From Hyphococcus sp. (GTDB lineage Bacteria; Pseudomonadota; Alphaproteobacteria; Caulobacterales; Parvularculaceae), in assembly GCA_013002535.1 (NCBI GenBank), contig JABDJK010000116.1, positions 83,565 through 147,564 of the forward strand: a stretch of 64,000 nt of DNA, in the 5' to 3' direction. Position 1 is the first letter of the stretch, and every line of letters starts with the position of its first letter. The position numbers were made by a program, and so were the translations under genes. Under the pieces are notes generated by a model. The model did not search any database. It was given only the letters and a program-made list of their open reading frames with translations, and was not told where the DNA came from. Below are positions 15,332-23,941 of this stretch, in pieces.

Positions 15332-16873
15332 TTAGCGTTTGCGTAATTCAGTTTTAAGAATCTTTCCCGATGCGTTACGCGGCAGCATATCAATGAATTC
15401 GACCTCACGCGGCAGTTTGAATTTCGCGATCTTGTCAGAAAGAAAATTCACCACATCGTCCGAAGACAGATCTTCGCCGACGCGCTTAACAACGAACGCC
15501 TTTACAAGCTCACCCCATTTTTCATCCGGGACGCCGATAACGGCCGATTCAAGAATGGATGCGTGATCAGAAAGCGCATTTTCAATTTCTGCAGGGTAAA
15601 TATTCTCACCGCCGGAAATGATCATGTCTTTGACGCGATCACAAACGTACAAGAATCCATTCTCGTCGAAATATCCCGCATCGCCGGTTCTATACCAACC
15701 TTCGACGACGGTTTCTGCGGTAGCGTCGGGGCGACGCCAATATTCATCCAAAAGTGCGCCTGATCGCATGCGAATTTCGCCGGTTTCACCCACGGGCAAG
15801 TCTTTGCCGTTTTCCGGATCGCAGACCTTTACGTCGATACCTGACCAAGGCTGCCCAGCGGAAACCCGTTGCGGCAACCCGGGCGCATGATCTTCGTGCC
15901 GGAGGCGCGTTACGGCCCCGCAATTTTCAGTGGCGCCGTAAAACTGTGTGAAGTCCGCGTTCGGCATCGCCGACATGGCGGCGTCAAGCAGCGCTTCAGG
16001 CATCGGCGCTGCGCCATATGATACGTTTGCGAAACTGGAAACTGGCGCCTGCATTTGTTTGGCGGCTTCCAGGACCATCATGATCATTGCAGGGACGAAA
16101 AATGAATTTAACGGCGCCGGGCCTTGCGCCTCTTTGACAATCGCAACCGGATCAAACTGGCGGAGTTGTATGATTGGCATCGACCGGGCGATCGCCATCA
16201 ATCCAAAATTGACGCCAGCGACATGAAAGTGCGGTAACGCATGCAGCGCGCACTCATCAGCAGACTTCGGATTTACGGCGCCATCCGCAATATTAATATC
16301 CCCGCTGTTTTTATATGCGCGGTTCGACAAGACAACACCTTTTGGCAAACCAGTCGTCCCGCTCGTGTATAATTGCACGAAAATATCATCGAGCGTCGGC
16401 TCATCGTCCGGCTCATCAGTCGCCTGAACAGCGACAAGGTCGTCAAATGACCCCTCGCCTGTTTCCAGAAAAAGTGTTTGTGGCAGGTTCGTCCCGGATT
16501 GCTCCTGGAGCGGCGCAACAAATTCTTTTTCACCAATGAATATTTTCGCTTGGGCGTCGCCCAGAATTTGTGCAATTTCCGCTGGCGCAAGCCGCCAGTT
16601 GATCGGCGTTAAAACTGCGCCAATCTTTGCAGCTCCAAAGATCGTATCCCAAAAAAGCCCGAGGTTTCGGGCGAGCCACGCTACCCGGTCGCCTTGCTCG
16701 ACGCCGAGGCTTTTCAATGCCGCCGCAGTCTGATTGGAGCGATCATTCATCTGTTTATACGTGTATTCGGCGCCCTCAAATTTGAGGCCCACAATGTTAG
16801 GGCGCAACCTCGCTTGTTCGCGTAAGAGATCAGCCATTAGCTGGGGATTAACAGCATCAACGGTGTAAGACAT
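15332..16873 (-). CDS. Acyl-CoA synthetase (AMP-forming), FadD-like
   Basis: A 513-aa ANL-superfamily ligase that activates a carboxylic acid to acyl-AMP and then acyl-CoA. The P-loop LYTSGTTGLPKGVVLSN lies near residues 168-184. The A5 motif QFYGATENCGAVTRL is near 298, the A7/A8 hinge YRTGDAGYFDENGFLYVCDRVKDMIISGGENIYPAEIE spans about 398-435, and the catalytic lysine lies in NASGKILKTELRKR at the C-terminus. Chain-length preference is unknown. It is divergent from the nitronate monooxygenase gene; the two share a promoter region of about 127 bp. Confidence 0.92.
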   Translation of the reverse strand: MSYTVDAVNPQLMADLLREQARLRPNIVGLKFEGAEYTYKQMNDRSNQTAAALKSLGVEQGDRVAWLARNLGLFWDTIFGAAKIGAVLTPINWRLAPAEIAQILGDAQAKIFIGEKEFVAPLQEQSGTNLPQTLFLETGEGSFDDLVAVQATDEPDDEPTLDDIFVQLYTSGTTGLPKGVVLSNRAYKNSGDINIADGAVNPKSADECALHALPHFHVAGVNFGLMAIARSMPIIQLRQFDPVAIVKEAQGPAPLNSFFVPAMIMMVLEAAKQMQAPVSSFANVSYGAAPMPEALLDAAMSAMPNADFTQFYGATENCGAVTRLRHEDHAPGLPQRVSAGQPWSGIDVKVCDPENGKDLPVGETGEIRMRSGALLDEYWRRPDATAETVVEGWYRTGDAGYFDENGFLYVCDRVKDMIISGGENIYPAEIENALSDHASILESAVIGVPDEKWGELVKAFVVKRVGEDLSSDDVVNFLSDKIAKFKLPREVEFIDMLPRNASGKILKTELRKR

Positions 16874-17000
16874 TGGACCTCCAAATTATGTGAGAGGACT
16901 TTTGCGCACTTGGAGCCCAAATTCAATCTTGACTGCACGGCGTTGTTGCATGGGGCGGCGTTTCGCCGATACTTTCGCGATCGAATTGATGGAGAATTTT

Positions 17001-17963
17001 ATGCCGACGATCGCCGAAATCAAATCCCGCATGCGCCTGCCGATCATCGGGTCGCCGATGTTTATCGTATCCAATCCAGACCTTGTTATAGCGCAATGTA
17101 AGGCCGGGATTGTCGGCTCATTCCCGTCGCTCAACGCACGTCCTGCGGAAGCCCTTGACGTATGGCTGGTGAAGATCAAGGACGAGTTAGCCCGCCACGA
17201 CGATGAAAATCCGGATCGGCCATCGGCGCCTTTTGCGGTCAATCAGATCGTTCACCGATCCAATGATCGCCTGATGCACGACATGGAAGCGTGCGTAAAA
17301 CACGAAGTCCCCATAGTGATTTGTTCGCTCGGCGCGCGCGAAGATGTTTATGAGGCGGTTCATTCCTATGGCGGCATCGTGCTCCATGATGTCATCAATG
17401 ATTTCTTTGCCAAAAAAGCGGTCTCCAAGGGCGCAGACGGATTGATTCCCGTTGCGGCAGGCGCCGGCGGGCATGCCGGTGTTACATCGCCATTCGCACT
17501 CATTCAGGAAATTCGTGAATGGTTCGATGGCCCTATCGCCCTTTCGGGATCTATCGCGACCGGCAGCGCCGTTCTGGCGGCGCAGGCCATGGGCGCTGAT
17601 TTTGGCTATATCGGGTCTGCATTTATTTCCGTCAAAGAGGCAAACGCGTCAGAAGAATACAAACAAGCAATCGTCGATAACCGCGCTGAAGATATTGTGT
17701 ACACGAACCTCTTCACCGGCGTTCACGGCAATTATCTGCGGCCTTCAATCAAAGCCGCCGGACTGGACCCGGACAATCTGCCGGAAAGTGATCCCTCTAA
17801 AATGAATTTCGGGTCTGGCGGAAACACCGACAAAAAGGCGTGGAAAGATATCTGGGGCTGCGGTCAGGGCATTGGCGCAATCGACAAGCTGATGACGACG
17901 GCGGAATATGTCGATCAACTGGAAACAGAATATCTGGCGGCGAAGGAAAAAATATGCGGGTGA
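17001..17963 (+). CDS. Nitronate monooxygenase family protein
   Basis: A 320-aa FMN-dependent TIM-barrel enzyme that oxidises alkyl nitronates such as propionate-3-nitronate. MRLPIIGSPMFIVSNPDLVI at the N-terminus, PVAAGAGGHAGVTSPFAL (about 152-169, with the family His) and GSIATGSAVLAAQAMGADFGYIGSAF (about 179-204, phosphate-binding) are diagnostic. ATG 17001 follows GGAGAATTTT closely, a strong ribosome-binding site, and is preferred over ATG 16989. The physiological nitronate is not evident from context. Confidence 0.9.
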   Translation: MPTIAEIKSRMRLPIIGSPMFIVSNPDLVIAQCKAGIVGSFPSLNARPAEALDVWLVKIKDELARHDDENPDRPSAPFAVNQIVHRSNDRLMHDMEACVKHEVPIVICSLGAREDVYEAVHSYGGIVLHDVINDFFAKKAVSKGADGLIPVAAGAGGHAGVTSPFALIQEIREWFDGPIALSGSIATGSAVLAAQAMGADFGYIGSAFISVKEANASEEYKQAIVDNRAEDIVYTNLFTGVHGNYLRPSIKAAGLDPDNLPESDPSKMNFGSGGNTDKKAWKDIWGCGQGIGAIDKLMTTAEYVDQLETEYLAAKEKICG

Positions 17964-17991
17964 CGCGGTGAACTAAGAAACGCTCTACTCA

Positions 17992-18411
17992 GTGATCAAT
18001 CTTGGCGTCATGCCAGCCTGGACGTTGCTGGCATTGGCGCCGCGCGCGGCAATCACTCAAAAACTGGTTCACAGTTTCGCGTACCCGTTCTTTGATGGCC
18101 TCCTTTATTTCGGGCTTCTCTTCACGGCGCTGGTGTTTATGCCTGGCTCAGGCAACGCCGGCATGAGATCGCTGAGCGGCGTCATTACTATTTTCTCGCG
18201 TCCAAAAGGCATCCTCACCGGCTGGACACATTACCTCGTCTTCGATTTATTCGTCGGCGTATGGATTTCACGAGACGCGATTGCGCGCGGCGCAAAGCAC
18301 TGGATTATCGTCCCGTGCCTGTTCTTCACGCTGATGTTCGGACCAATCGGGCTTTTTCTTTATTGGGTCGTCCGGCTTGCAATGAACAAAGGCGATCTTA
18401 CTTTGGAATAA
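17992..18411 (+). CDS. ABA4-like (DUF4281) membrane protein, possibly N-terminally damaged
   Basis: A 139-aa integral membrane protein with about four helices. The family signature MPAWTLLALAPR near the N-terminus and the conserved GWTHYLVFDLFVGVWISRDA segment (about 76-95) are clear. Start choice is unclear. GTG 17992 has no good ribosome-binding site, while in frame 24 bp upstream there is GTG AAC TAA GAA ACG CTC TAC, which would encode the usual longer N-terminus if the TAA were sense. So the gene may carry a nonsense codon at position 3 and survive by reinitiation, or start differently. Confidence 0.65.
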   Translation: MINLGVMPAWTLLALAPRAAITQKLVHSFAYPFFDGLLYFGLLFTALVFMPGSGNAGMRSLSGVITIFSRPKGILTGWTHYLVFDLFVGVWISRDAIARGAKHWIIVPCLFFTLMFGPIGLFLYWVVRLAMNKGDLTLE

Positions 18412-18437
18412 CATTCCCCCTCAACACCGGATGCTAC

Positions 18438-18914
18438 ATGAAATACCTTATCCTCCTCGCCGCATTTTTGACGGTTGCCGCATGCGGTAAAAGCGAAAAC
18501 GAAATTGGTGAAATCAAGAATGATTTCGCCGGCAATGAAATCAAGATCGATGCGCTGGCTGATCCGAAGGTCGCTGGCGTCACCTGTCACCTCACCCATT
18601 TTGATCGCGGCTTCTGGGACCGTGTCGCCAAGGGCAATTGGTTTGAGGATCCCTCTAATGCGTCCATCGCCTGCCGAAAGACAGGACCAATTGCAATAGG
18701 CGACATTGACCTCGACAAAAACGGCGAGGAAGTCTTTTCCCAAAAAATGAGCCTTGTTTTCAAAACGATTGCGGTGCGCCGCGTTTATGACGCGCAGAAC
18801 ACAACGCTGGTTTATGTCGTTTATTCGCGCCGCCCGATTGAAGGGTCCGCGAAAATGGCGGTGTCGACGATTTCCCTCTACGGGGAAGATACGCAATTAC
18901 CGGTAACAGAATAG
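18438..18914 (+). CDS. creA: CreA family lipoprotein
   Basis: A 158-aa exported protein. The N-terminus MKYLILLAAFLTVAAC ends in a lipobox, so it is a probable lipoprotein. The body matches CreA: DFAGNEIKIDALADPKVAGVTCHLT, FDRGFWDRVAKGNWFEDPSN, IACRKTGP and LVYVVYSR. CreA is a periplasmic protein of unknown function that in enterobacteria is encoded near the CreBC two-component system; no creBC genes are seen here. ATG 18438 is chosen over earlier in-frame starts because it gives the lipoprotein signal. Confidence 0.9.
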   Translation: MKYLILLAAFLTVAACGKSENEIGEIKNDFAGNEIKIDALADPKVAGVTCHLTHFDRGFWDRVAKGNWFEDPSNASIACRKTGPIAIGDIDLDKNGEEVFSQKMSLVFKTIAVRRVYDAQNTTLVYVVYSRRPIEGSAKMAVSTISLYGEDTQLPVTE

Positions 18915-18960
18915 CGCGGGAACGGTTCCCAAAACCCGAAAACCGTCCTAGCGTTGAGAA

Positions 18961-20394
18961 ATGCGCAATCGCCTCGCCAAAATCGTCGCTACGATCGGCC
19001 CCGCCTCATCCTCACCGTCCATGTTGCGTCTGATCCATAACGCCGGCGTCGATATTTATCGACTGAATATGAGCCATGGCCAGCATGACAAACTGGTCAA
19101 GGTCTACGCGGCGATCCGCGAAATTGAAGCCGAGACCCGGACGCCGATAGCGGTTTTCGCCGATCTGCAGGGTCCGAAAATTCGTGTCGGTGATTTTAGC
19201 GATGGGTCCATCACGCTAAAATACGGCGCCGAATACGCGCTCAAGTTGGCGTCCAGCAGCGACGACAACGGAGTGATTCCGATCCCGCACAAAGAACTGC
19301 TGTCGATTCTCGAAATCGGTGATATTTTGAAGCTTGATGACGGAAAATTACAAGTAACCGTTTCGGCCGTTGACGGCGACATGATCAACGCTAAGGCCGA
19401 CACGCCGGGCACATTATCGAGCCGCAAAGGCATCAACGTTCCGGGCCGGGCGCTGCCCATATCTGCGCTGACAGACAAAGACCGTGAAGATTTAAAATTC
19501 GCACTTGATCTCGGCGTCGACTACATCGCGCTGTCTTTTGTGCAAAAGCCGCAGGACGTGATTGACGCCAAAGAGCTGATCAAAGGCCGGGCCGGCGTGA
19601 TCGCAAAGATTGAAAAACCCTCCGCCGTTGAATTTCTCGACGACATCATTGCCGAAGCCGACGCGGTTATGGTGGCGCGCGGCGATCTCGGCGTTGAATG
19701 CGCGCCAGAAGATGTTCCCTTGCTTCAGCGCCGCATCATTCGCGATTGCCGCGCCGGCGGCAAGCCAGTCATCGTCGCAACGCACATGCTGGAATCAATG
19801 GTTGAGTCCATAGCGCCAACGCGCGCCGAGGCGTCAGATGTTTCTACGGCAATCTATCAGGGCGCTGATGCGGTAATGTTGTCAGCGGAGACTGCTGTTG
19901 GACGTCATCCGCCAACCGCGGTCGCGATTATGGACCGCATTATTGGCGCAACGGAAAAGGACGATGAATCCGGCGGGTACAAAATCGCGCGTCACCAGGA
20001 AGAAGACTACACGACTGCGGACGCCATCACGCTGTCCGCCCGGCGCATTGCAGAGGTTCTCGATTGCAAACTCGCCGTTGCATACACAAAAACCGGCTCA
20101 ACCGCCCGGCGCCTGTCTCGGGACCGGCCGCATTGCCCAGTGATCGCTCCTACGCCGGACGAGTCCGTTGCACGCAAACTCGCCCTCTATTGGGGCGTCC
20201 GGCCTGTCGTGACCGAAGACATTTCGCATTTCCACGAAATGAATGACAAGGCGGAATCTCTCGCGAAAATTAACGGCGCCGAGAAAGACGATCGCATTAT
20301 CATTCTTGCCGGCTACCCTTTTGGGCGCCGCGGAAAGACCAATACGCTGAAAATCAGCCGGATTGGAGCGCTTGAGGATCAAGACGGAGATTGA
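18961..20394 (+). CDS. pyk: Pyruvate kinase
   Basis: A 477-aa glycolytic enzyme converting phosphoenolpyruvate and ADP to pyruvate and ATP. The A domain begins RNRLAKIVATIGPASSS. The B-domain lid covers about residues 70-165. The catalytic signature GVIAKIEKPSAVEFLDDI holds the active-site Lys near residue 219, followed by MVARGDLGVE and HMLESMVESIAPTRAEASDV. The C domain has SARRIAEVLDCKLAVAYTKTGSTARRLSRDRP. The dienelactone hydrolase gene follows after 3 bp. Confidence 0.97.
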   Translation: MRNRLAKIVATIGPASSSPSMLRLIHNAGVDIYRLNMSHGQHDKLVKVYAAIREIEAETRTPIAVFADLQGPKIRVGDFSDGSITLKYGAEYALKLASSSDDNGVIPIPHKELLSILEIGDILKLDDGKLQVTVSAVDGDMINAKADTPGTLSSRKGINVPGRALPISALTDKDREDLKFALDLGVDYIALSFVQKPQDVIDAKELIKGRAGVIAKIEKPSAVEFLDDIIAEADAVMVARGDLGVECAPEDVPLLQRRIIRDCRAGGKPVIVATHMLESMVESIAPTRAEASDVSTAIYQGADAVMLSAETAVGRHPPTAVAIMDRIIGATEKDDESGGYKIARHQEEDYTTADAITLSARRIAEVLDCKLAVAYTKTGSTARRLSRDRPHCPVIAPTPDESVARKLALYWGVRPVVTEDISHFHEMNDKAESLAKINGAEKDDRIIILAGYPFGRRGKTNTLKISRIGALEDQDGD

Positions 20395-20397
20395 GCG

Positions 20398-21108
20398 ATG
20401 GCTATAGCGACGCGTCCGCTGGAATATGAAATCGATGGAAACACCTACGAAGCGATTGTTGCTTCGGACGGCGCCGGTGAAAAGCCCGGCGTTCTTGTTT
20501 GCCACGCATGGGCCGGACGTTCGGATTTTGAAGTCGGCAAGGCAAAAGCGCTGGCGGAGCTGGGGTACACGGGCGTCGCAATCGATCTTTACGGCAAAGG
20601 CGTTCTCGGCTCCTCGGTCGAAGAAAACCAGGCGCTGATGACACCGTTCATGGATGACCGCACGATGCTGCAAGGTCGCCTCGGCACTATCGTTGAACTC
20701 GTGAAATGCCAACGAGAGGTTGACGCCGGCAAGGTGGCAATCATTGGATTTTGTTTCGGCGGGCTTTGCGCGCTCGATGCGGCCCGCTCAAACAACGAGG
20801 TTGCAGGCGTCGTTTCTTTCCACGGGTTGTTAGGCGCGCCAGGCAACACCGCAGACAAGATTAATGCAAAGATTCTCGCGCTGCACGGTTGGGACGATCC
20901 CATGGCGCCACCAGGCGACGTTATCGCCCTCGGGAAAGAACTCACCAATGCAAACGCTGACTGGCAACTGCATGGTTTTGGCGGCGTCTTGCACGCCTTT
21001 ACGAACCCGGCGGCGAACGACGCTGACTTCGGTACGGTCTACAACGCTGATGCTGACCGGCGCTCCTGGATTGCGATGAAAAATTTTATGGCAGAGTCGT
21101 TTGAATAA
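20398..21108 (+). CDS. Dienelactone hydrolase family protein
   Basis: A 236-aa alpha/beta hydrolase of the dienelactone hydrolase family. The catalytic triad is visible as C119 (GFCFGG), D166 (HGWDDP) and H199 (LHAFTNP), with the family motif CHAWAGR near residue 36. Such proteins hydrolyse cyclic esters. With no chlorocatechol pathway nearby, the natural substrate is unknown. It starts 3 bp after pyk, so the two are cotranscribed. Confidence 0.9.
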   Translation: MAIATRPLEYEIDGNTYEAIVASDGAGEKPGVLVCHAWAGRSDFEVGKAKALAELGYTGVAIDLYGKGVLGSSVEENQALMTPFMDDRTMLQGRLGTIVELVKCQREVDAGKVAIIGFCFGGLCALDAARSNNEVAGVVSFHGLLGAPGNTADKINAKILALHGWDDPMAPPGDVIALGKELTNANADWQLHGFGGVLHAFTNPAANDADFGTVYNADADRRSWIAMKNFMAESFE

Positions 21109-21113
21109 CAGTT

Positions 21114-21518
21114 TCAACGCGCCGCCATCCGTACACCCAAAATAGCTGCGCCCAGTTTCGTTGCAAGCGATAGCGACACAATGCCGATCATTTCTGCGAT
21201 CACGCCCTCGCTTCCGAGGATAAGAAACTCCACCAGCGCATAGCTTGCAAATATCGCCAGCGCGAAGTGCATCGCGTCACGTCCCGGGCGACGTTTTCCG
21301 AAAATGTATGCAGCGACGAAAAATAGGATCACGCCAAAGACAACGCTCGACCACGGCGCAATGTCTTGGGCGGCGGCTTCATAAAAAGCAGCGTCATGCC
21401 CCGGCTCAATCAAATATGCATACACTGCGACAACGCCGAAGCTGATGGCGACATTCAGAACCATCACGATGATCGCAGTAACAAACGCTTTCACAAAATC
21501 AATTGGTCTCATTTCCAT
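21114..21518 (-). CDS. Hypothetical four-helix membrane protein
   Basis: A 134-aa protein with four hydrophobic stretches (about residues 9-33, 57-74, 83-101 and 105-128). A GKRRPGRDA loop between the second and third is positively charged, suggesting that loop is cytoplasmic. No family was recognised. It converges on the dienelactone hydrolase gene, with 5 bp between the stops. Confidence 0.6.
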   Translation of the reverse strand: MEMRPIDFVKAFVTAIIVMVLNVAISFGVVAVYAYLIEPGHDAAFYEAAAQDIAPWSSVVFGVILFFVAAYIFGKRRPGRDAMHFALAIFASYALVEFLILGSEGVIAEMIGIVSLSLATKLGAAILGVRMAAR

Positions 21519-21679
21519 CTCTCCTTAAGCCCGTGCGCTTCGAGCGGCATTGCTTCGTCTGAACGCGCTTCAGCAAGGATTGCGACATTCAACAATGCGC
21601 TTGGAGCGGCCATGGCGCGACATTAATTCAATTCAGCGGAGATCGCTTGACGATTCTTGCGGTTTTAAATCCGCCGCGC

Positions 21680-22144
21680 CTATTCACCATCAAGTGATCG
21701 AAGCATCACCTCATGAGCTTCATTAATTTTCGCAGCGAGATAATCGGTGCCGCCTTTGTCCGGGTGGATTTGTGAAATCAGTTTCCGATAGGCAGCACGA
21801 ACTTCGTTACCGTCTGCGTCGTCAGCGATGCCGAGAATGGCGGCGGCTTCTTTAACGGTCATCGCGGTTTGCGTTGCCTTGGCTGGCGGGGCGGCGGGTT
21901 CGCCGTCGGCGATATGTTTATCGCGCCAGCTTTCAATCGCCATGACGCCCCCGGCCGCAATCAAAACCATAAAAGCGATTGGCCAAAGTTTCGCGGCGAA
22001 CAACGCGGCGGCCAGCCCCAGCAACACTATAAATTTTAATATGGTGAGGTTGTCGCCGCCGGCGCCCTCACCTTTCGCCACGCGCAATAACAACACCGCG
22101 GCGGCTGCGATTACGACGACCAAAGCGACAACGCCAAATGTCAT
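21680..22144 (-). CDS. Membrane-anchored DnaJ-domain protein
   Basis: A 154-aa protein with two N-terminal membrane segments (about residues 3-20 and 34-65), a linker and a C-terminal J domain with the HPD motif at H127-P128-D129 (QIHPDKGGTDYLAAKINEA). This layout resembles Tim14/DjlA-like cochaperones that recruit DnaK to the membrane. It follows mipZ on the same strand with a 41-bp gap, so the two may be cotranscribed. Confidence 0.88.
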   Translation of the reverse strand: MTFGVVALVVVIAAAAVLLLRVAKGEGAGGDNLTILKFIVLLGLAAALFAAKLWPIAFMVLIAAGGVMAIESWRDKHIADGEPAAPPAKATQTAMTVKEAAAILGIADDADGNEVRAAYRKLISQIHPDKGGTDYLAAKINEAHEVMLRSLDGE

Positions 22145-22185
22145 GGATAGACCGCCTTTTCATGCGGGCGGCGAATGGATATCGG

Positions 22186-23013
22186 CTACGCCGCCTTTTC
22201 CTGTTCCGACTGCTGCTGCGGCAGGTTCAATGCGGCCACTAGCGAGCGAATTTCGAGCCGCGCTGTCACATGGCTCATGGTCGATAGCCTAACAGGAGAA
22301 TTCGGACCGCCCAAGTCCAGCAACGTAAGCCCCATAGGGAAGAGTTCGCGATAGATCACACGGTCTCCAAACCCGCGGGCCAACCGGAAACCTATCCGCG
22401 CCGCAAGGTCGTCGAGCTTTTCGCCCATGTTCTTTTTGTTGCGGGCATGAGTGGACGAAAGCCGGTTGCGCATCACGACCCAGTCGATGCCATTCGGATC
22501 GCCTGTCATGGCGCGTTGCTTGCGCGCATTCCAGACCATTTCGCTATAGAGGCTGGGGCCCGCGACTTTGCCCGTTTCCGGGTCAAGACGTGCAAGCAAA
22601 TCAAAATCGACAAAACTGTCGTTCAGCGGTGTAACAATTGTGTCAGCATGCAAATGCGCGAGACGCGATAAATGTGTATTTGCGCCCGGACAATCGATGA
22701 CGGCAAAATCGCAGCCTTCGAGTTTCTGCAACGCCGTTTTCAGATTTTCCGTTTCTTGCTCGCGAGACTCTTCACGGCTGTCGAGAGCGGACTCAGAAAC
22801 ATCCGTCACCAACGGAAACGGCAATTCTTTACCGTGGAGATAAGCAAATTTTTTGCGATTGTCGATGTAGCGCGAAAGGCTTCCCTGTCGCAAATCGAGA
22901 TCAACAGCGCCGACCTTGTAACCGCTCTTCAGAAGCGCGACGACCAGATGCATCGCGGTCGTTGACTTGCCCGAACCGCCCTTTTCGTTACCCAAAACGA
23001 TGACATGCGTCAT
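22186..23013 (-). CDS. mipZ: Division-plane positioning ATPase MipZ
   Basis: A 275-aa ParA/MinD-family P-loop ATPase that in Caulobacter forms a pole-to-midcell gradient by interacting with ParB and inhibits FtsZ. The deviant Walker A is GNEKGGSGKSTTAMH (residues 8-22). The A' region VGAVDLDLRQGSLSRYIDNR and Walker B FAVIDCPGANTHLSRLAH follow. The MipZ-specific stretch WVVMRNRLSSTHARNKKNM lies near 178-196. Its presence supports a lineage without MinCD. Confidence 0.95.
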   Translation of the reverse strand: MTHVIVLGNEKGGSGKSTTAMHLVVALLKSGYKVGAVDLDLRQGSLSRYIDNRKKFAYLHGKELPFPLVTDVSESALDSREESREQETENLKTALQKLEGCDFAVIDCPGANTHLSRLAHLHADTIVTPLNDSFVDFDLLARLDPETGKVAGPSLYSEMVWNARKQRAMTGDPNGIDWVVMRNRLSSTHARNKKNMGEKLDDLAARIGFRLARGFGDRVIYRELFPMGLTLLDLGGPNSPVRLSTMSHVTARLEIRSLVAALNLPQQQSEQEKAA

Positions 23014-23132
23014 AAAAACTGTCCACGAATCAACCGGATATCCGGCAATTTCACGATTTTTGCTTACCCCAGAGAAAGGTTCTTGCAGTTAAGTGCCTAG
23101 ATTGACCGATTCTAGAGGGCAAAGCGAGCGTC

Positions 23133-23936
23133 ATGAGAGCTGTTTTTCTTGTCGTTTTCTGTATCGTTTTTGCTCCGATCTCAGCCCAGGCCGGGATGGA
23201 GCTCAGCCCTTTGCGCAATGTGTTGGACGCCGACAACCGCTCCGCGACGTTTACCGTCTCAAATCCATCAGACCGCATCCTTCATGGGCGCGTATCGTGG
23301 ATTGATTTGAGCGCGACTCCCTCAGGTTACAAGCCCGCGACGGTAGCAGCGCGACGAGCGTTGAGCGCCGCACCGTATTTCGTTGTCTCGCCGGCGTCAT
23401 TCACCCTTAAGCCGGGTTCGCGCGTTAAAATAAAAGTCGCCATGCGCGAGGGCGCAAAGCCGCCGCCTGGCGAGCGGCGCTCTCACTTGCTCATCGAAAC
23501 CGGCGCTGAGCGAACAATGATGCGCCGCGCCAGCAACGAGGGCCTACAACTAGATATCGGGCTCGGCGTATCAGCGCCGGTCATACTGCGCGGGCGCGGG
23601 ACCGCCAGCGCAAATATCGGCGGGACAAAATTGCTGCGTGACGCTGATGGCGTCCTTGAAATCGCAACGGAAATTCTGCCAACTGGCGCGCTATCGACTT
23701 ATGGGCGGATGATCGTGGATTTTGCGCCGGCTGATGAACCCGGCATTCGCGAACGCCTGGCGCTCAGAAATAATGTCGCCGGATATCCTGACGCCGAACG
23801 CCGTGAGGTCATTATGCCGCTTGGATATTATTCCCTCGGCGCTGGCGAAATAATCATTCGCTATGAAGGCGCCAGTGAATTTGAAGGAAAATTATTCGAG
23901 GAGCGAAAATTTGACATCGCACCGCCCGCTGAATAA
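23133..23936 (+). CDS. Pilus-assembly-type periplasmic chaperone
   Basis: A 267-aa protein. Residues 1-20 form a signal peptide (cleavage after AQA). The body is PapD/CsuC-like: MELSPLRNVLDADNRSATFTVSNPSDRILHGRVSW is the first immunoglobulin strand pair, and PYFVVSPASFTLKPGSRVKIKV carries the conserved Pro and Lys of the donor-strand chaperone fold. ERRSHLLIET is the next conserved strand. No usher or pilin gene is adjacent, so the partner must be elsewhere or the protein serves another role. Confidence 0.8.
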   Translation: MRAVFLVVFCIVFAPISAQAGMELSPLRNVLDADNRSATFTVSNPSDRILHGRVSWIDLSATPSGYKPATVAARRALSAAPYFVVSPASFTLKPGSRVKIKVAMREGAKPPPGERRSHLLIETGAERTMMRRASNEGLQLDIGLGVSAPVILRGRGTASANIGGTKLLRDADGVLEIATEILPTGALSTYGRMIVDFAPADEPGIRERLALRNNVAGYPDAERREVIMPLGYYSLGAGEIIIRYEGASEFEGKLFEERKFDIAPPAE

Positions 23937-23941
23937 TTCCG

